Below are positions 1 to 7,052 of a stretch of 64,000 bases of DNA, piece after piece (the stretch's first letter is position 1; each line of letters begins with the position of its first letter). Origin of the DNA: an uncultured Bacteroides sp. (GTDB taxonomy: Bacteria > Bacteroidota > Bacteroidia > Bacteroidales > Bacteroidaceae); contig NZ_OY787468.1 of assembly GCF_963678845.1 (NCBI RefSeq), positions 62,001-126,000 on the forward strand. The letters are read 5' to 3'. The translations under genes and the position numbers were made by a program. A model generated the notes under the pieces. That model saw nothing but the letters and a program-made list of their open reading frames with translations. It made no database searches and was not told the DNA's origin.

Positions 1-478
1 CTGGATCCTGAGGCATAGTTTGTCTATCATGCCACAATAATTCAAAAGGATCAAGAGACGTTTCTAATGCTATATTTTTTTTAGATAAAATATTTTTCAT
101 TTCTTCAACTTCAGATACCGAGAACATTTTCCCATCAATTCCCAAAGATTCACTCTCTTTAAGTTCGTCTAAAAGCCAGTCCTTTATTGTGGGAGTTGTA
201 GGCAGTCCGTCCTTAAAAAGAGTAATGTCAGTATCATTCAATTGATCTGCAGCCTGCAGAAAATAACGAGAATCGGTCCAAAGACCTGCTTTATCAAGTG
301 TTACAACAACAGTTCCCGCAGAACCAGTAAATCCAGAAATCCATTCACGGGATTTCCAATGAGATGCTACATATTCACTAAGATGAGGATCTGTACTTGG
401 AATAATAAATGCTGAAAGTCCTTTTTCCGAGAGCAACTTCCTTAATGAACTTATTCTATTAGTTATTTTTTGTTTCAT
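1..478 (-). CDS. Xaa-Pro aminopeptidase (aminopeptidase P), N-terminal part
   Basis: The gene reads leftward from an ATG at 478-476 and runs off the window edge, so about 159 N-terminal residues are visible. The translation contains the creatinase N-terminal pattern of the family: LRKLLSEKGLSAFIIPSTDPH near residues 11-31, then EYVASHWKSREWISGFTGSAG and a TDSRYFLQA motif. Family members are M24 metallopeptidases that remove an N-terminal residue preceding proline, normally in the cytoplasm. The metal-binding C-terminal pita-bread domain lies outside the window, so catalytic residues cannot be checked. No signal peptide is seen. The gene diverges from rpsU. Identification is by recognised family pattern. 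Confidence 0.88.
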   Translation of the reverse strand, partial: MKQKITNRISSLRKLLSEKGLSAFIIPSTDPHLSEYVASHWKSREWISGFTGSAGTVVVTLDKAGLWTDSRYFLQAADQLNDTDITLFKDGLPTTPTIKDWLLDELKESESLGIDGKMFSVSEVEEMKNILSKKNIALETSLDPFELLWHDRQTMPQDP

Positions 479-508
479 AATTACATTATATATGTTTGAC
501 AATACAAG

Positions 509-516
509 CAAAGATA
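509..516 (-). promoter_or_regulatory. Possible -7 element for the aminopeptidase P gene
   Basis: On the minus strand the sequence TATCTTTG matches the Bacteroidota -7 consensus TAnnTTTG about 30 bp upstream of the start codon. No clear TTTG partner lies 19-21 bp further upstream, so this is a weak call. Confidence 0.35.
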
Positions 517-741
517 CAGATTCTTTTTTATTTTATTGTTTTATAAAGAACTATGTTTCTATAAATATCATTATAACAAATGAGCACACAATATAGGCAA
601 ACGACACTCTTAAAATGACTTAGTTTCTATTTTTTAGAATAATTATTCGCCGAAAGTTTTGTGAATAAAGAAACTATATGTAATTTTGCCCCGCATTTTG
701 ACTATGGTAATTATAAAAACAACATATTTAATAGAAGTAAA

Positions 742-933
742 ATGATAGTAGTACCTGTAAAAGAAGGCGAAAACATTGAAAAAGCGCTAAAGAAATTCAA
801 AAGAAAATTTGAAAAAACCGGAGTAGTTAAAGAATTAAGAAGCAGACAACAGTTTGACAAACCATCTGTAACTAAAAGGTTTAAGAAAGAACGCGCTGTG
901 TATGTTCAAAAACTTCAGCAAGTAGAAGAATAA
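742..933 (+). CDS. rpsU: 30S ribosomal protein bS21
   Basis: This is the small basic ribosomal protein S21 of 63 residues, beginning MIVVPVKEGENIEKALKKF and carrying the family core KFEKTGVVKELR. The frame is open upstream to a GTG at 661, but the ATG at 742 gives the normal family length, so I place the start there. In Bacteroidota, bS21 helps sequester the anti-Shine-Dalgarno end of 16S rRNA, which explains the general lack of SD motifs (known for the phylum). There is no SD before this gene; the sequence just upstream is A/T-rich. It precedes the recombinase gene on the same strand by 75 bp. Confidence 0.95.
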   Translation: MIVVPVKEGENIEKALKKFKRKFEKTGVVKELRSRQQFDKPSVTKRFKKERAVYVQKLQQVEE

Positions 934-1008
934 TAATTCATCTTTTCTCTTGAATTATTAAATTCTTTTTCATACATTCGTTGCAGAATTATTAACGCAA
1001 CGATCAAT

Positions 1009-1890
1009 ATGCTAATTGACTCTTTTCTGAACTATCTGCAATTTGAAAAGAACTATTCACAAAAAACTATCAATAGTTATAGAATAGATTTAATTCAACT
1101 TGAAAGATATATAAAAGACTGTAGCGAAGAGTTAACACTGACGAATGTTGACGCTGATATTATCCGCCAATGGATTATTTATCTAATGGATAAAGGATAT
1201 ACAGCATCTTCAGTAAATCGGAAATTAAGTTCATTAAGATCTTTTTATATGTTTCTCTTAATAAAAAAGGAGATTTCTACAGATCCAATCCGAAAGGTCG
1301 TTGGTCCTAAAAAGAAAAAGCCACTCCCTATATTCTTAAAAGAAACAGATATAAACAAAATTCTTGATGAAACAGAATTTAAAGAAGGGTTTATAGGCGT
1401 AAGAGACCGAATGATTATTGAGATGTTTTATGCTACAGGCATCAGACTTTCAGAATTAATCGGACTTAACGACGTAGACATTGACTTTAACAATTCTCTC
1501 ATAAAAATTACAGGAAAAAGGAATAAACAAAGACTAATCCCGTTCGGCAACGAATTAAAAAAGTCTATGTCAGAATACCTTGGCATAAGAAATGAGACAA
1601 TAACTGCATTGCCTACTTCCTTTTTTGTAAAAGAAAACGGAGAAAGACTTTACAGCGCATTAGTTGAAAGGTTAGTAAAACGGCAATTATCAAAAGTTGT
1701 AACGCTAAAAAAGAAAAGTCCTCACGTATTGAGACACACATTCGCAACAGCGATGTTGAACAACGAAGCAAATCTTAATGCTATAAAGGAACTACTTGGA
1801 CATGCCAGCCTTGCTGCAACAGAAGTCTACACGCACACAACATTTGAAGAATTAAAGAATATCTATAAACTAGCTCATCCAAGAGCATAA
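1009..1890 (+). CDS. xerC: Tyrosine recombinase XerC/XerD
   Basis: A 293-residue site-specific recombinase of the Xer size class. The N-terminal SAM-like DNA-binding domain covers about residues 1-85 and the catalytic domain about 105-293. All expected catalytic residues are visible: R146 (ATGIRLSEL), K170, H239 and R242 (HVLRHTFAT), H265 (LLGHASL) and the nucleophile Y274 (TEVYTH). Xer proteins resolve chromosome dimers at dif; the length, conserved housekeeping neighbours and lack of nearby attachment sites favour this over a phage or transposon integrase. Whether it is the XerC or XerD paralogue cannot be decided here. It is followed 14 bp later by raiA. Confidence 0.9.
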   Translation: MLIDSFLNYLQFEKNYSQKTINSYRIDLIQLERYIKDCSEELTLTNVDADIIRQWIIYLMDKGYTASSVNRKLSSLRSFYMFLLIKKEISTDPIRKVVGPKKKKPLPIFLKETDINKILDETEFKEGFIGVRDRMIIEMFYATGIRLSELIGLNDVDIDFNNSLIKITGKRNKQRLIPFGNELKKSMSEYLGIRNETITALPTSFFVKENGERLYSALVERLVKRQLSKVVTLKKKSPHVLRHTFATAMLNNEANLNAIKELLGHASLAATEVYTHTTFEELKNIYKLAHPRA

Positions 1891-1892
1891 AA

Positions 1893-1899
1893 AAGGAGG
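1893..1899 (+). promoter_or_regulatory. Strong Shine-Dalgarno motif before raiA
   Basis: AAGGAGG lies 5 bp before the ATG at 1905. It selects this ATG over the out-of-frame ATG at 1901. Such motifs are uncommon in Bacteroidota. Confidence 0.7.
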
Positions 1900-1904
1900 T
1901 ATGT

Positions 1905-2204
1905 ATGGAAATCAGAATTCAATCAATTCACTTCGATGCTTCAGAACAATTAGAAGCTTTCATCCAAAAGAAAGTTATGAAGCTAGAGAGACTTTTCGAT
2001 GATATAAAAACAGTGGAGGTGTCATTAAAAGTTGTAAAACCTGAAGCAGCTAAAAACAAGGAAGCCGGAATAAAGATTATTATTCCAAACAACGAATTTT
2101 ATGCAGACAAAACCAACGATACATTTGAAGAATCTATTGACGAAGCATTAGATGCATTATCAAAACAATTGTTGAAGTACAAGGAAAAGCAACATAGCAA
2201 ATAA
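1905..2204 (+). CDS. raiA: Ribosome hibernation promoting factor (HPF/RaiA family)
   Basis: A 99-residue protein of the short HPF/YfiA class. It begins MEIRIQSIHFDASEQLEAFIQKKVMKLE, contains the family strand VEVSLKVVKPE, and ends in a lysine-rich tail. The long-form C-terminal dimerisation domain is absent, so it resembles short HPF or YfiA rather than the long HPF of Firmicutes. Family members bind the 30S decoding region in starvation and either dimerise or silence ribosomes. It lies directly after the Xer gene and just before a tRNA/EF-Tu operon. It has an unusually good SD for this phylum. Confidence 0.9.
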   Translation: MEIRIQSIHFDASEQLEAFIQKKVMKLERLFDDIKTVEVSLKVVKPEAAKNKEAGIKIIIPNNEFYADKTNDTFEESIDEALDALSKQLLKYKEKQHSK

Positions 2205-2221
2205 AAAAAAAAGCAAATAAC

Positions 2222-2252
2222 TTTGCGGTTATAAAATAAATAACTAAATTTG
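2222..2252 (+). promoter_or_regulatory. Promoter of the tRNA-tuf operon
   Basis: TTTG at 2222-2225, a 19-bp spacer, then TAAATTTG at 2245-2252 match the Bacteroidota primary sigma consensus closely. Transcription should start near 2259, about 40 bp before the first tRNA. Confidence 0.75.
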
Positions 2253-2300
2253 CAGCCGTTTCGCTTAGACTAGACGTAACGGTTGCATTTTTAAATAATC

Positions 2301-2374
2301 GCCTCTTTAGCTCAGTTGGCCAGAGCACGTGATTTGTAATCTCGGGGTCGTTGGTTCGAATCCGACAAGAGGCT
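2301..2374 (+). tRNA. tRNA-Thr (anticodon TGT)
   Basis: Acceptor arms GCCTCTT and AAGAGGC pair fully with discriminator T at 2374. The D arm is AGCTCAGTTGGCCAGAGC and the T loop is GTTCGAATC. The anticodon loop TTTGTAA puts TGT at 2335-2337. The anticodon stem CGTGA/TCTCG contains one T-T mismatch. CCA is not encoded. Confidence 0.95.
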
Positions 2375-2386
2375 CAAAATAATGTA

Positions 2387-2469
2387 GGGCAAATACCAGA
2401 GTGGCCAAATGGGGCAGACTGTAAATCTGCTGTCTTTCGACTTCGGTGGTTCGAATCCATCTTTGCCCA
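2387..2469 (+). tRNA. tRNA-Tyr (anticodon GTA)
   Basis: An 83-nt class II tRNA with acceptor arms GGGCAAA/TTTGCCC, anticodon GTA at 2421-2423 in the loop CTGTAAA, and a long variable arm, TGTCTTTCGACTTCG, before the T arm. CCA is not encoded. Confidence 0.95.
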
Positions 2470-2499
2470 CAAAGACAAAGCAACAGCTTTGGCAAGAAT

Positions 2500-2575
2500 G
2501 CGGAAGTAGCTCAGTTGATAGAGCATTAGCCTTCCAAGCTGAGGGTCGCGGGTTTGAGTCCCGTCTTCCGCTCCA
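2500..2575 (+). tRNA. tRNA-Gly (anticodon TCC)
   Basis: Acceptor arms GCGGAAG/CTTCCGC, anticodon TCC at 2533-2535 in the loop CTTCCAA, and T loop GTTTGAGTC. The CCA at 2573-2575 follows the discriminator T, so this is the only one of the five tRNAs here with an encoded CCA. Confidence 0.95.
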
Positions 2576-2580
2576 TTCTT

Positions 2581-2652
<72 letters not shown>

Positions 2653-2703
2653 CATAATAATGTAAATGCTGATTATTAATCAAATAAATAAACAAGTAAA
2701 GCT

Positions 2704-3891
2704 ATGGCTAAAGAGAAATTTGAACGTACCAAACCGCACGTTAACATTGGTACTATTGGTCACGTAGACCACGGTAAAACGACTTTGACTGCTGCTATCA
2801 CAATGGTATTAGCAAAAAAAGGTCTTTCTGAATTGCGTTCATTCGATTCTATCGACAACGCTCCTGAAGAAAAAGAAAGAGGTATTACAATCAATACTTC
2901 ACACGTTGAGTATCAAACAGCTAACCGCCACTACGCACACGTTGACTGTCCAGGACACGCCGACTACGTAAAGAACATGGTAACTGGTGCGGCTCAAATG
3001 GACGGTGCTATCATTGTAGTTGCTGCAACTGATGGTCCTATGCCTCAAACACGCGAACACATCCTATTAGCTCGTCAGGTAAACGTTCCTAAGTTGGTCG
3101 TTTTCATGAACAAGTGTGATATGGTTGAAGACGAAGAAATGTTGGAACTTGTTGAAATGGAAATGAGAGAACTTCTTTCATTTTATGATTTTGATGGTGA
3201 CAATACTCCTATCATCCGTGGATCTGCTCTTGGCGCACTTAACGGTGTTGAAAAATGGGAAGACAAAGTAATGGAATTAATGGATGCTGTTGACACATGG
3301 ATTCCACTTCCTCCACGTGATGTTGATAAACCATTCTTGATGCCAGTTGAAGACGTGTTCTCAATCACAGGTCGTGGAACAGTTGCTACAGGTCGTATTG
3401 AAGCAGGTATCATCAAAACAGGTGAAGAAGTTCAGATCATTGGTCTTGGCGCAGAAGGAAAGAAATCAGTTGTTACTGGTGTTGAAATGTTCCGTAAGAT
3501 TCTTGATGAAGGTCAAGCAGGAGATAACGTAGGTCTTTTACTTCGTGGTATTGAAAAAGAAGCGATCAAACGTGGTATGGTTATTTGCCATCCAGGAAAA
3601 ATCACTCCTCATACTACTTTCAAAGCTGAGGTTTATATCCTTAAGAAAGAAGAAGGTGGACGTCACACTCCATTCCACAACAAATACCGTCCTCAGTTCT
3701 ACCTTCGTACATTAGACTGTACAGGCGAGATTACTCTTCCAGAAGGAACTGACATGGTTATGCCAGGTGACAATGTAACAATCACTGTAGAATTAATCTA
3801 CCCAGTAGCTCTTAACTTAGGTCTTCGTTTCGCTATTCGTGAAGGTGGACGTACAGTAGGTGCTGGTCAGATTACTGAAATCTGTGACTAA
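2704..3891 (+). CDS. tuf: Elongation factor Tu
   Basis: A 395-residue GTPase that delivers aminoacyl-tRNA to the ribosomal A site. The nucleotide-binding motifs are GHVDHGKT at residues 19-26, DCPGHAD at 81-87 and NKCD at 136-139. Domain II starts near residue 205 with FLMPVEDVFSITGRGTVATGRIE, and domain III ends GRTVGAGQITEI. Length is normal for the family. The gene follows four tRNA genes and is followed by a 13-bp hairpin and tRNA-Trp, an order shared with other bacteria in which tuf is co-transcribed with tRNAs. Confidence 0.99.
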   Translation: MAKEKFERTKPHVNIGTIGHVDHGKTTLTAAITMVLAKKGLSELRSFDSIDNAPEEKERGITINTSHVEYQTANRHYAHVDCPGHADYVKNMVTGAAQMDGAIIVVAATDGPMPQTREHILLARQVNVPKLVVFMNKCDMVEDEEMLELVEMEMRELLSFYDFDGDNTPIIRGSALGALNGVEKWEDKVMELMDAVDTWIPLPPRDVDKPFLMPVEDVFSITGRGTVATGRIEAGIIKTGEEVQIIGLGAEGKKSVVTGVEMFRKILDEGQAGDNVGLLLRGIEKEAIKRGMVICHPGKITPHTTFKAEVYILKKEEGGRHTPFHNKYRPQFYLRTLDCTGEITLPEGTDMVMPGDNVTITVELIYPVALNLGLRFAIREGGRTVGAGQITEICD

Positions 3892-3901
3892 TAAATAAAA
3901 T

Positions 3902-3932
3902 ATCAGTTCTTGATTTTATATCAAGAACTGAT
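3902..3932 (+). terminator. 13-bp hairpin between tuf and tRNA-Trp
   Basis: A perfect inverted repeat: ATCAGTTCTTGAT (3902-3914) and ATCAAGAACTGAT (3920-3932) around a 5-nt loop, TTTAT. There is no long U-tract; tRNA-Trp begins 6 bp later. It may be a weak terminator or an RNA-processing site rather than a full stop. Confidence 0.55.
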
Positions 3933-3937
3933 TATTT

Positions 3938-4010
3938 ACGGGAGTAGCTCAGTTGGTAGAGCACCGGTCTCCAAAACCGGGTGTCGGGAGTTCGAGCCTC
4001 TCCTCCCGTG
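3938..4010 (+). tRNA. tRNA-Trp (anticodon CCA)
   Basis: Acceptor arms ACGGGAG/CTCCCGT with discriminator G, anticodon stem CCGGT/ACCGG around the loop CTCCAAA, and anticodon CCA at 3971-3973. It sits immediately before secE, the common bacterial arrangement. Confidence 0.95.
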
Positions 4011-4024
4011 CAAATACATTAGAG

Positions 4025-4228
4025 ATGAAAAAATTAGTAGAAAAAGTAGTATCTTACTTCAAAGAAACTTACGACGAACTTGTGCATAAAGTATCGTGGC
4101 CTACGTATTCTGAACTTACTAACAGTGCAGTGGTTGTTTTATATGCTTCCCTACTCATTGCAGTGGTAGTTTTCGTTATGGACTCTTGCTTCCAGACTCT
4201 CATGGAAAAAATCATTTATCCACATTAA
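4025..4228 (+). CDS. secE: Preprotein translocase subunit SecE
   Basis: A 67-residue single-span SecE. An amphipathic N-terminal part contains the conserved VSWPTYSELTNS segment, followed by the membrane helix VVVLYASLLIAVVVFVMDS. The start is the ATG at 4025, because the upstream part of the open frame crosses the tRNA-Trp gene. SecE clamps the two halves of SecY in the inner-membrane Sec channel. It lies 16 bp before nusG, the near-universal pairing. Confidence 0.95.
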   Translation: MKKLVEKVVSYFKETYDELVHKVSWPTYSELTNSAVVVLYASLLIAVVVFVMDSCFQTLMEKIIYPH

Positions 4229-4231
4229 CAC

Positions 4232-4238
4232 AAAGGAG
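4232..4238 (+). promoter_or_regulatory. Shine-Dalgarno motif before nusG
   Basis: AAAGGAG lies 6 bp before the nusG ATG at 4245. SD-like motifs are rare in this phylum, and raiA and rplJ have them too. Confidence 0.6.
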
Positions 4239-4244
4239 TAAAAA

Positions 4245-4787
4245 ATGTCTGAGATTGAAAAGAAATGGTATGTTTTACGTGCCATTAGCGGTAAAGAAGG
4301 CAAGGTAAAGGAATATCTTGAAGCTGACATTAAGAACAGCAACCTTGGTGATTATGTATCTCAGGTATTGATTCCAACTGAAAAAGTGTATCAGGTTCGC
4401 AATGGTAAAAAAGTTGTGAAAGAAAGAAATTATCTTCCTGGTTACGTTTTAGTAGAAGCGGCTCTTGTTGGTGAGGTTTCTCACCATTTAAGAAACACTC
4501 CTAATGTTATCGGTTTTTTAGGTGGTTCGGATAATCCTACACCTCTAAGACAGTCAGAAGTGAATCGTATACTTGGTACAGTCGATGAATTACAAGAATC
4601 GGGAGAAGAATTAAATATCCCATACATTGTAGGAGAAACTGTAAAAGTAGCTTTTGGTCCGTTCAGCGGATTCAGTGGAACCATTGAAGAAGTGAACAAC
4701 GAAAAGAAGAAGTTAAAGGTTATGGTAAAGATATTCGGGCGAAAAACTCCGCTTGAATTAGGCTTTATGCAAGTAGAAAAGGAATAG
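4245..4787 (+). CDS. nusG: Transcription termination/antitermination factor NusG
   Basis: A 180-residue protein with an NGN domain (about residues 6-115, beginning KKWYVLRAISGKEGKVKEYLE and containing LPGYVLVE) and a C-terminal KOW domain (about 125-180) with the conserved FGPFSGFSGTIEEVN. NusG binds the RNA polymerase clamp and links it to the ribosome or Rho. It is part of the secE-nusG-rplKAJL-rpoBC block and has a visible SD. Confidence 0.97.
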   Translation: MSEIEKKWYVLRAISGKEGKVKEYLEADIKNSNLGDYVSQVLIPTEKVYQVRNGKKVVKERNYLPGYVLVEAALVGEVSHHLRNTPNVIGFLGGSDNPTPLRQSEVNRILGTVDELQESGEELNIPYIVGETVKVAFGPFSGFSGTIEEVNNEKKKLKVMVKIFGRKTPLELGFMQVEKE

Positions 4788-4841
4788 CATTGGTTACGCT
4801 GTGTTGTCCCTTAATTAATGTTTATATAAAATTTAAAAACA

Positions 4842-5285
4842 ATGGCTAAAGAAGTTGCTGGACTAATCAAATTACAGATTAAAGGAGGCGCTGCAAATCC
4901 ATCACCTCCCGTAGGACCTGCATTAGGTTCTAAAGGGATCAATATTATGGAATTCTGCAAGCAATTCAATGCCAGAACCCAAGACAAAGCAGGTAAAATA
5001 TTACCTGTTGTTATTACTTATTATGCAGATAAGTCTTTTGATTTTGTTATAAAGACTCCTCCTGTTGCTATCCAATTATTGGAAATAGCTAAGCTAAAGA
5101 GCGGTTCTGCTGAGCCAAATCGTAAAAAAGTTGCCGAGCTTACTTGGGAACAAGTACGTACAATTGCTCAGGACAAAATGGTTGACTTAAACTGTTTCAC
5201 TGTTGAAGCTGCTATGACAATGGTTGCTGGTACAGCTAGAAGCATGGGTATCACTGTAAAAGGGGAATTCCCGGGTAATAATTAA
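4842..5285 (+). CDS. rplK: 50S ribosomal protein uL11
   Basis: At 147 residues this has the normal L11 length. The proline-rich N-terminal linker PSPPVGPALGSKGINIMEFCKQFNART is the L11 signature, and the C-terminal RNA-binding domain ends in GTARSMGITV. L11 forms the GTPase-associated centre on 23S rRNA with L10 and L7/L12, which are encoded just downstream. It is spaced 54 bp after nusG with no promoter evident, so it is probably on the same transcript. Confidence 0.98.
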   Translation: MAKEVAGLIKLQIKGGAANPSPPVGPALGSKGINIMEFCKQFNARTQDKAGKILPVVITYYADKSFDFVIKTPPVAIQLLEIAKLKSGSAEPNRKKVAELTWEQVRTIAQDKMVDLNCFTVEAAMTMVAGTARSMGITVKGEFPGNN

Positions 5286-5300
5286 TAATCTTCAATTACA

Positions 5301-5999
5301 ATGGGAAAACTGACAAAAAATCAAAAGTTGGCTGCCGCTAAAATTGAAGCAGGGAAAGCATACTCACTAAAAGAAGCATCTATTCTGGTAAAGGAAATAA
5401 CCACTACTAAGTTTGATGCCTCGTTAGATATTGATGTACGTTTAGGTGTAGATCCACGTAAAGCTAACCAGATGGTGAGAGGGGTTGTTTCTCTTCCTCA
5501 TGGAACTGGTAAAGAAATAAAAGTTTTGGTTCTGTGTACACCTGATGCTGAAGCTGCTGCAAAAGAGGCTGGTGCTGATTATGTAGGTCTTGATGAATAT
5601 ATAGATAAGATCAAAGGTGGATGGACAGATATTGATGTTATCATCACTATGCCATCTATCATGGGTAAAATTGGTGCTTTGGGTCGCGTTCTTGGTCCTC
5701 GTGGATTAATGCCAAACCCAAAGAGCGGTACAGTAACTATGGATGTTGCTAAAGCTGTAAAAGAAGTAAAACAAGGCAAAATTGACTTTAAAGTTGATAA
5801 AAGTGGTATTGTTCATACTTCAATTGGTAAAGTATCATTTGAGTCTGAAAAGATTCGCGACAATGCAAAAGAATTTATTTCAACTTTGAATAAATTGAAA
5901 CCAACTGCAGCTAAAGGAACATATATAAAGAGTATTTATCTTTCTAGCACAATGAGTCTGGGTATTAAAATTGACCCAAAATCAATTGAGGAAATCTAA
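5301..5999 (+). CDS. rplA: 50S ribosomal protein uL1
   Basis: A 232-residue L1 protein with the family signature region IGALGRVLGPRGLMPNPKSGTV (about residues 120-141) and the RNA-binding segment FDASLDIDVRLGVDPRKANQMVRG. L1 forms the mobile stalk at the ribosomal E site and in many bacteria represses its own operon. It lies 15 bp after rplK and 14 bp before rplJ. Confidence 0.98.
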   Translation: MGKLTKNQKLAAAKIEAGKAYSLKEASILVKEITTTKFDASLDIDVRLGVDPRKANQMVRGVVSLPHGTGKEIKVLVLCTPDAEAAAKEAGADYVGLDEYIDKIKGGWTDIDVIITMPSIMGKIGALGRVLGPRGLMPNPKSGTVTMDVAKAVKEVKQGKIDFKVDKSGIVHTSIGKVSFESEKIRDNAKEFISTLNKLKPTAAKGTYIKSIYLSSTMSLGIKIDPKSIEEI

Positions 6000-6003
6000 T
6001 AAT

Positions 6004-6010
6004 AGGAGGA
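6004..6010 (+). promoter_or_regulatory. Shine-Dalgarno motif before rplJ
   Basis: AGGAGGA lies 3 bp before the rplJ ATG at 6014. It is the third clear SD motif in this block. Confidence 0.55.
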
Positions 6011-6013
6011 ATA

Positions 6014-6526
6014 ATGAGAAAGGAAGATAAAAAAACAGTAATTGAACAGATTACTGCAACTGCAAAAGAATACCCTCACTTCTATCTTGTAGACACTACT
6101 GCTATGAATGCAGCATCTACAAGTGCTTTAAGAAGGAAATGTTTTGAAGCTGACATTAAATTGTTAGTTGTAAAAAACACTTTACTTCACAAAGTATTAG
6201 AAAGTTTAGAAGCTGATTATTCTCCTTTGTACGGATCATTAAAGGGATCTACTACCGTTATGTTTACTAACACCGGTAATGCTCCTGCTAAATTGATCAA
6301 GAGTGTAGCTAAAGAAGGTATACCTGGGCTTAAGGCCGCATATGTAGAAGAAAGTTTCTATGTAGGTGCTGACCAGTTAGAAGCTCTTATCAACATCAAG
6401 AGTAAAAATGAGGTTATTGCTGATGTTATTGCTTTGTTGCAATCTCCAGCCAAGAATGTTATTTCTGCTCTTCAATCAGGTGGAAACACCCTTCACGGAG
6501 TTCTAAAGACTCTTGGTGAAAGATAA
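6014..6526 (+). CDS. rplJ: 50S ribosomal protein uL10
   Basis: A 170-residue L10 protein. The N-terminal RNA-binding domain includes ALRRKCFEADIKLLVVKNTLLHKVLE; the C-terminal helix that holds the L7/L12 dimers covers about residues 135-170 (VIADVIALLQSPAKNVISALQSGGNTLHGVLKTLGE). It sits in the usual rplA-rplJ-rplL order, 47 bp before rplL. It has an SD motif, unusual in this phylum. Confidence 0.97.
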   Translation: MRKEDKKTVIEQITATAKEYPHFYLVDTTAMNAASTSALRRKCFEADIKLLVVKNTLLHKVLESLEADYSPLYGSLKGSTTVMFTNTGNAPAKLIKSVAKEGIPGLKAAYVEESFYVGADQLEALINIKSKNEVIADVIALLQSPAKNVISALQSGGNTLHGVLKTLGER

Positions 6527-6573
6527 TATCAAAACAAATTATTTAGTAAATTAAACATTAAAATCATACAAAA

Positions 6574-6948
6574 ATGGCAGATTTGAAAGCTTTTGCAGAA
6601 CAATTAGTTAACTTGACAGTAAAAGAAGTTAATGAACTTGCTACTATCCTTAAAGATGAATACGGTATTGAACCTGCTGCTGCAGCTGTTGCTGTTGCTG
6701 CTGGTCCTGCTGCAGGTGCAGCTGTTGCTGAAGAAAAAACATCTTTTGATGTAGTATTGAAAAGTGCAGGTAGCGCAAAATTACAAGTAGTTAAAGCAGT
6801 TAAAGAACAATGTGGTCTTGGCTTGAAAGAAGCTAAAGATTTAGTTGATGCTGCCCCTAGCGTAGTTAAAGAAGCTGTTGCTAAAGCAGATGCTGAAACA
6901 TTGAAAAAAGCATTGGAAGAAGCTGGAGCTGAAGTTGAACTTAAATAA
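6574..6948 (+). CDS. rplL: 50S ribosomal protein bL12 (L7/L12)
   Basis: A 124-residue acidic stalk protein. It has an N-terminal dimerisation helix pair (residues 1-32), an alanine-rich hinge (AAAAVAVAAGPAAGAAVAEE) and a C-terminal factor-binding domain with VKAVKEQCGLGLKEAKDLVDAAP. It recruits translational GTPases to the ribosome. An attenuator-like hairpin follows it, which would let the cell make more L12 than RNA polymerase subunits. Confidence 0.98.
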   Translation: MADLKAFAEQLVNLTVKEVNELATILKDEYGIEPAAAAVAVAAGPAAGAAVAEEKTSFDVVLKSAGSAKLQVVKAVKEQCGLGLKEAKDLVDAAPSVVKEAVAKADAETLKKALEEAGAEVELK

Positions 6949-6973
6949 CATTAGCCTGTTAATCAGGTAATTC

Positions 6974-7011
6974 GGTTAAGAGCCCTCCATAAGAGGGTTC
7001 TTAACCTTTTT
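6974..7011 (+). terminator. Attenuator or partial terminator between rplL and rpoB
   Basis: GGTTAAGAGCCCTC (6974-6987) pairs with GAGGGTTCTTAACC (6993-7006) over 14 positions with one G-U pair and a 5-nt loop. Five T residues follow at 7007-7011. rpoB starts 41 bp later on the same strand with no obvious promoter between, so read-through must occur. Confidence 0.8.
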
Positions 7012-7052
7012 GTGTATATATTTATAAATAAGTTCTACAAATTCATTAACAA

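Noticed and set aside
1009..1890. Integrase of a mobile element
   Set aside because: Size, complete Xer motifs and the conserved housekeeping context fit chromosomal XerC/XerD, although a tRNA cluster is near; no attachment-site duplication was seen.
3953..4024. N-terminal extension of secE through tRNA-Trp
   Set aside because: The extension is translated tRNA sequence. The ATG at 4025 gives the normal SecE length.
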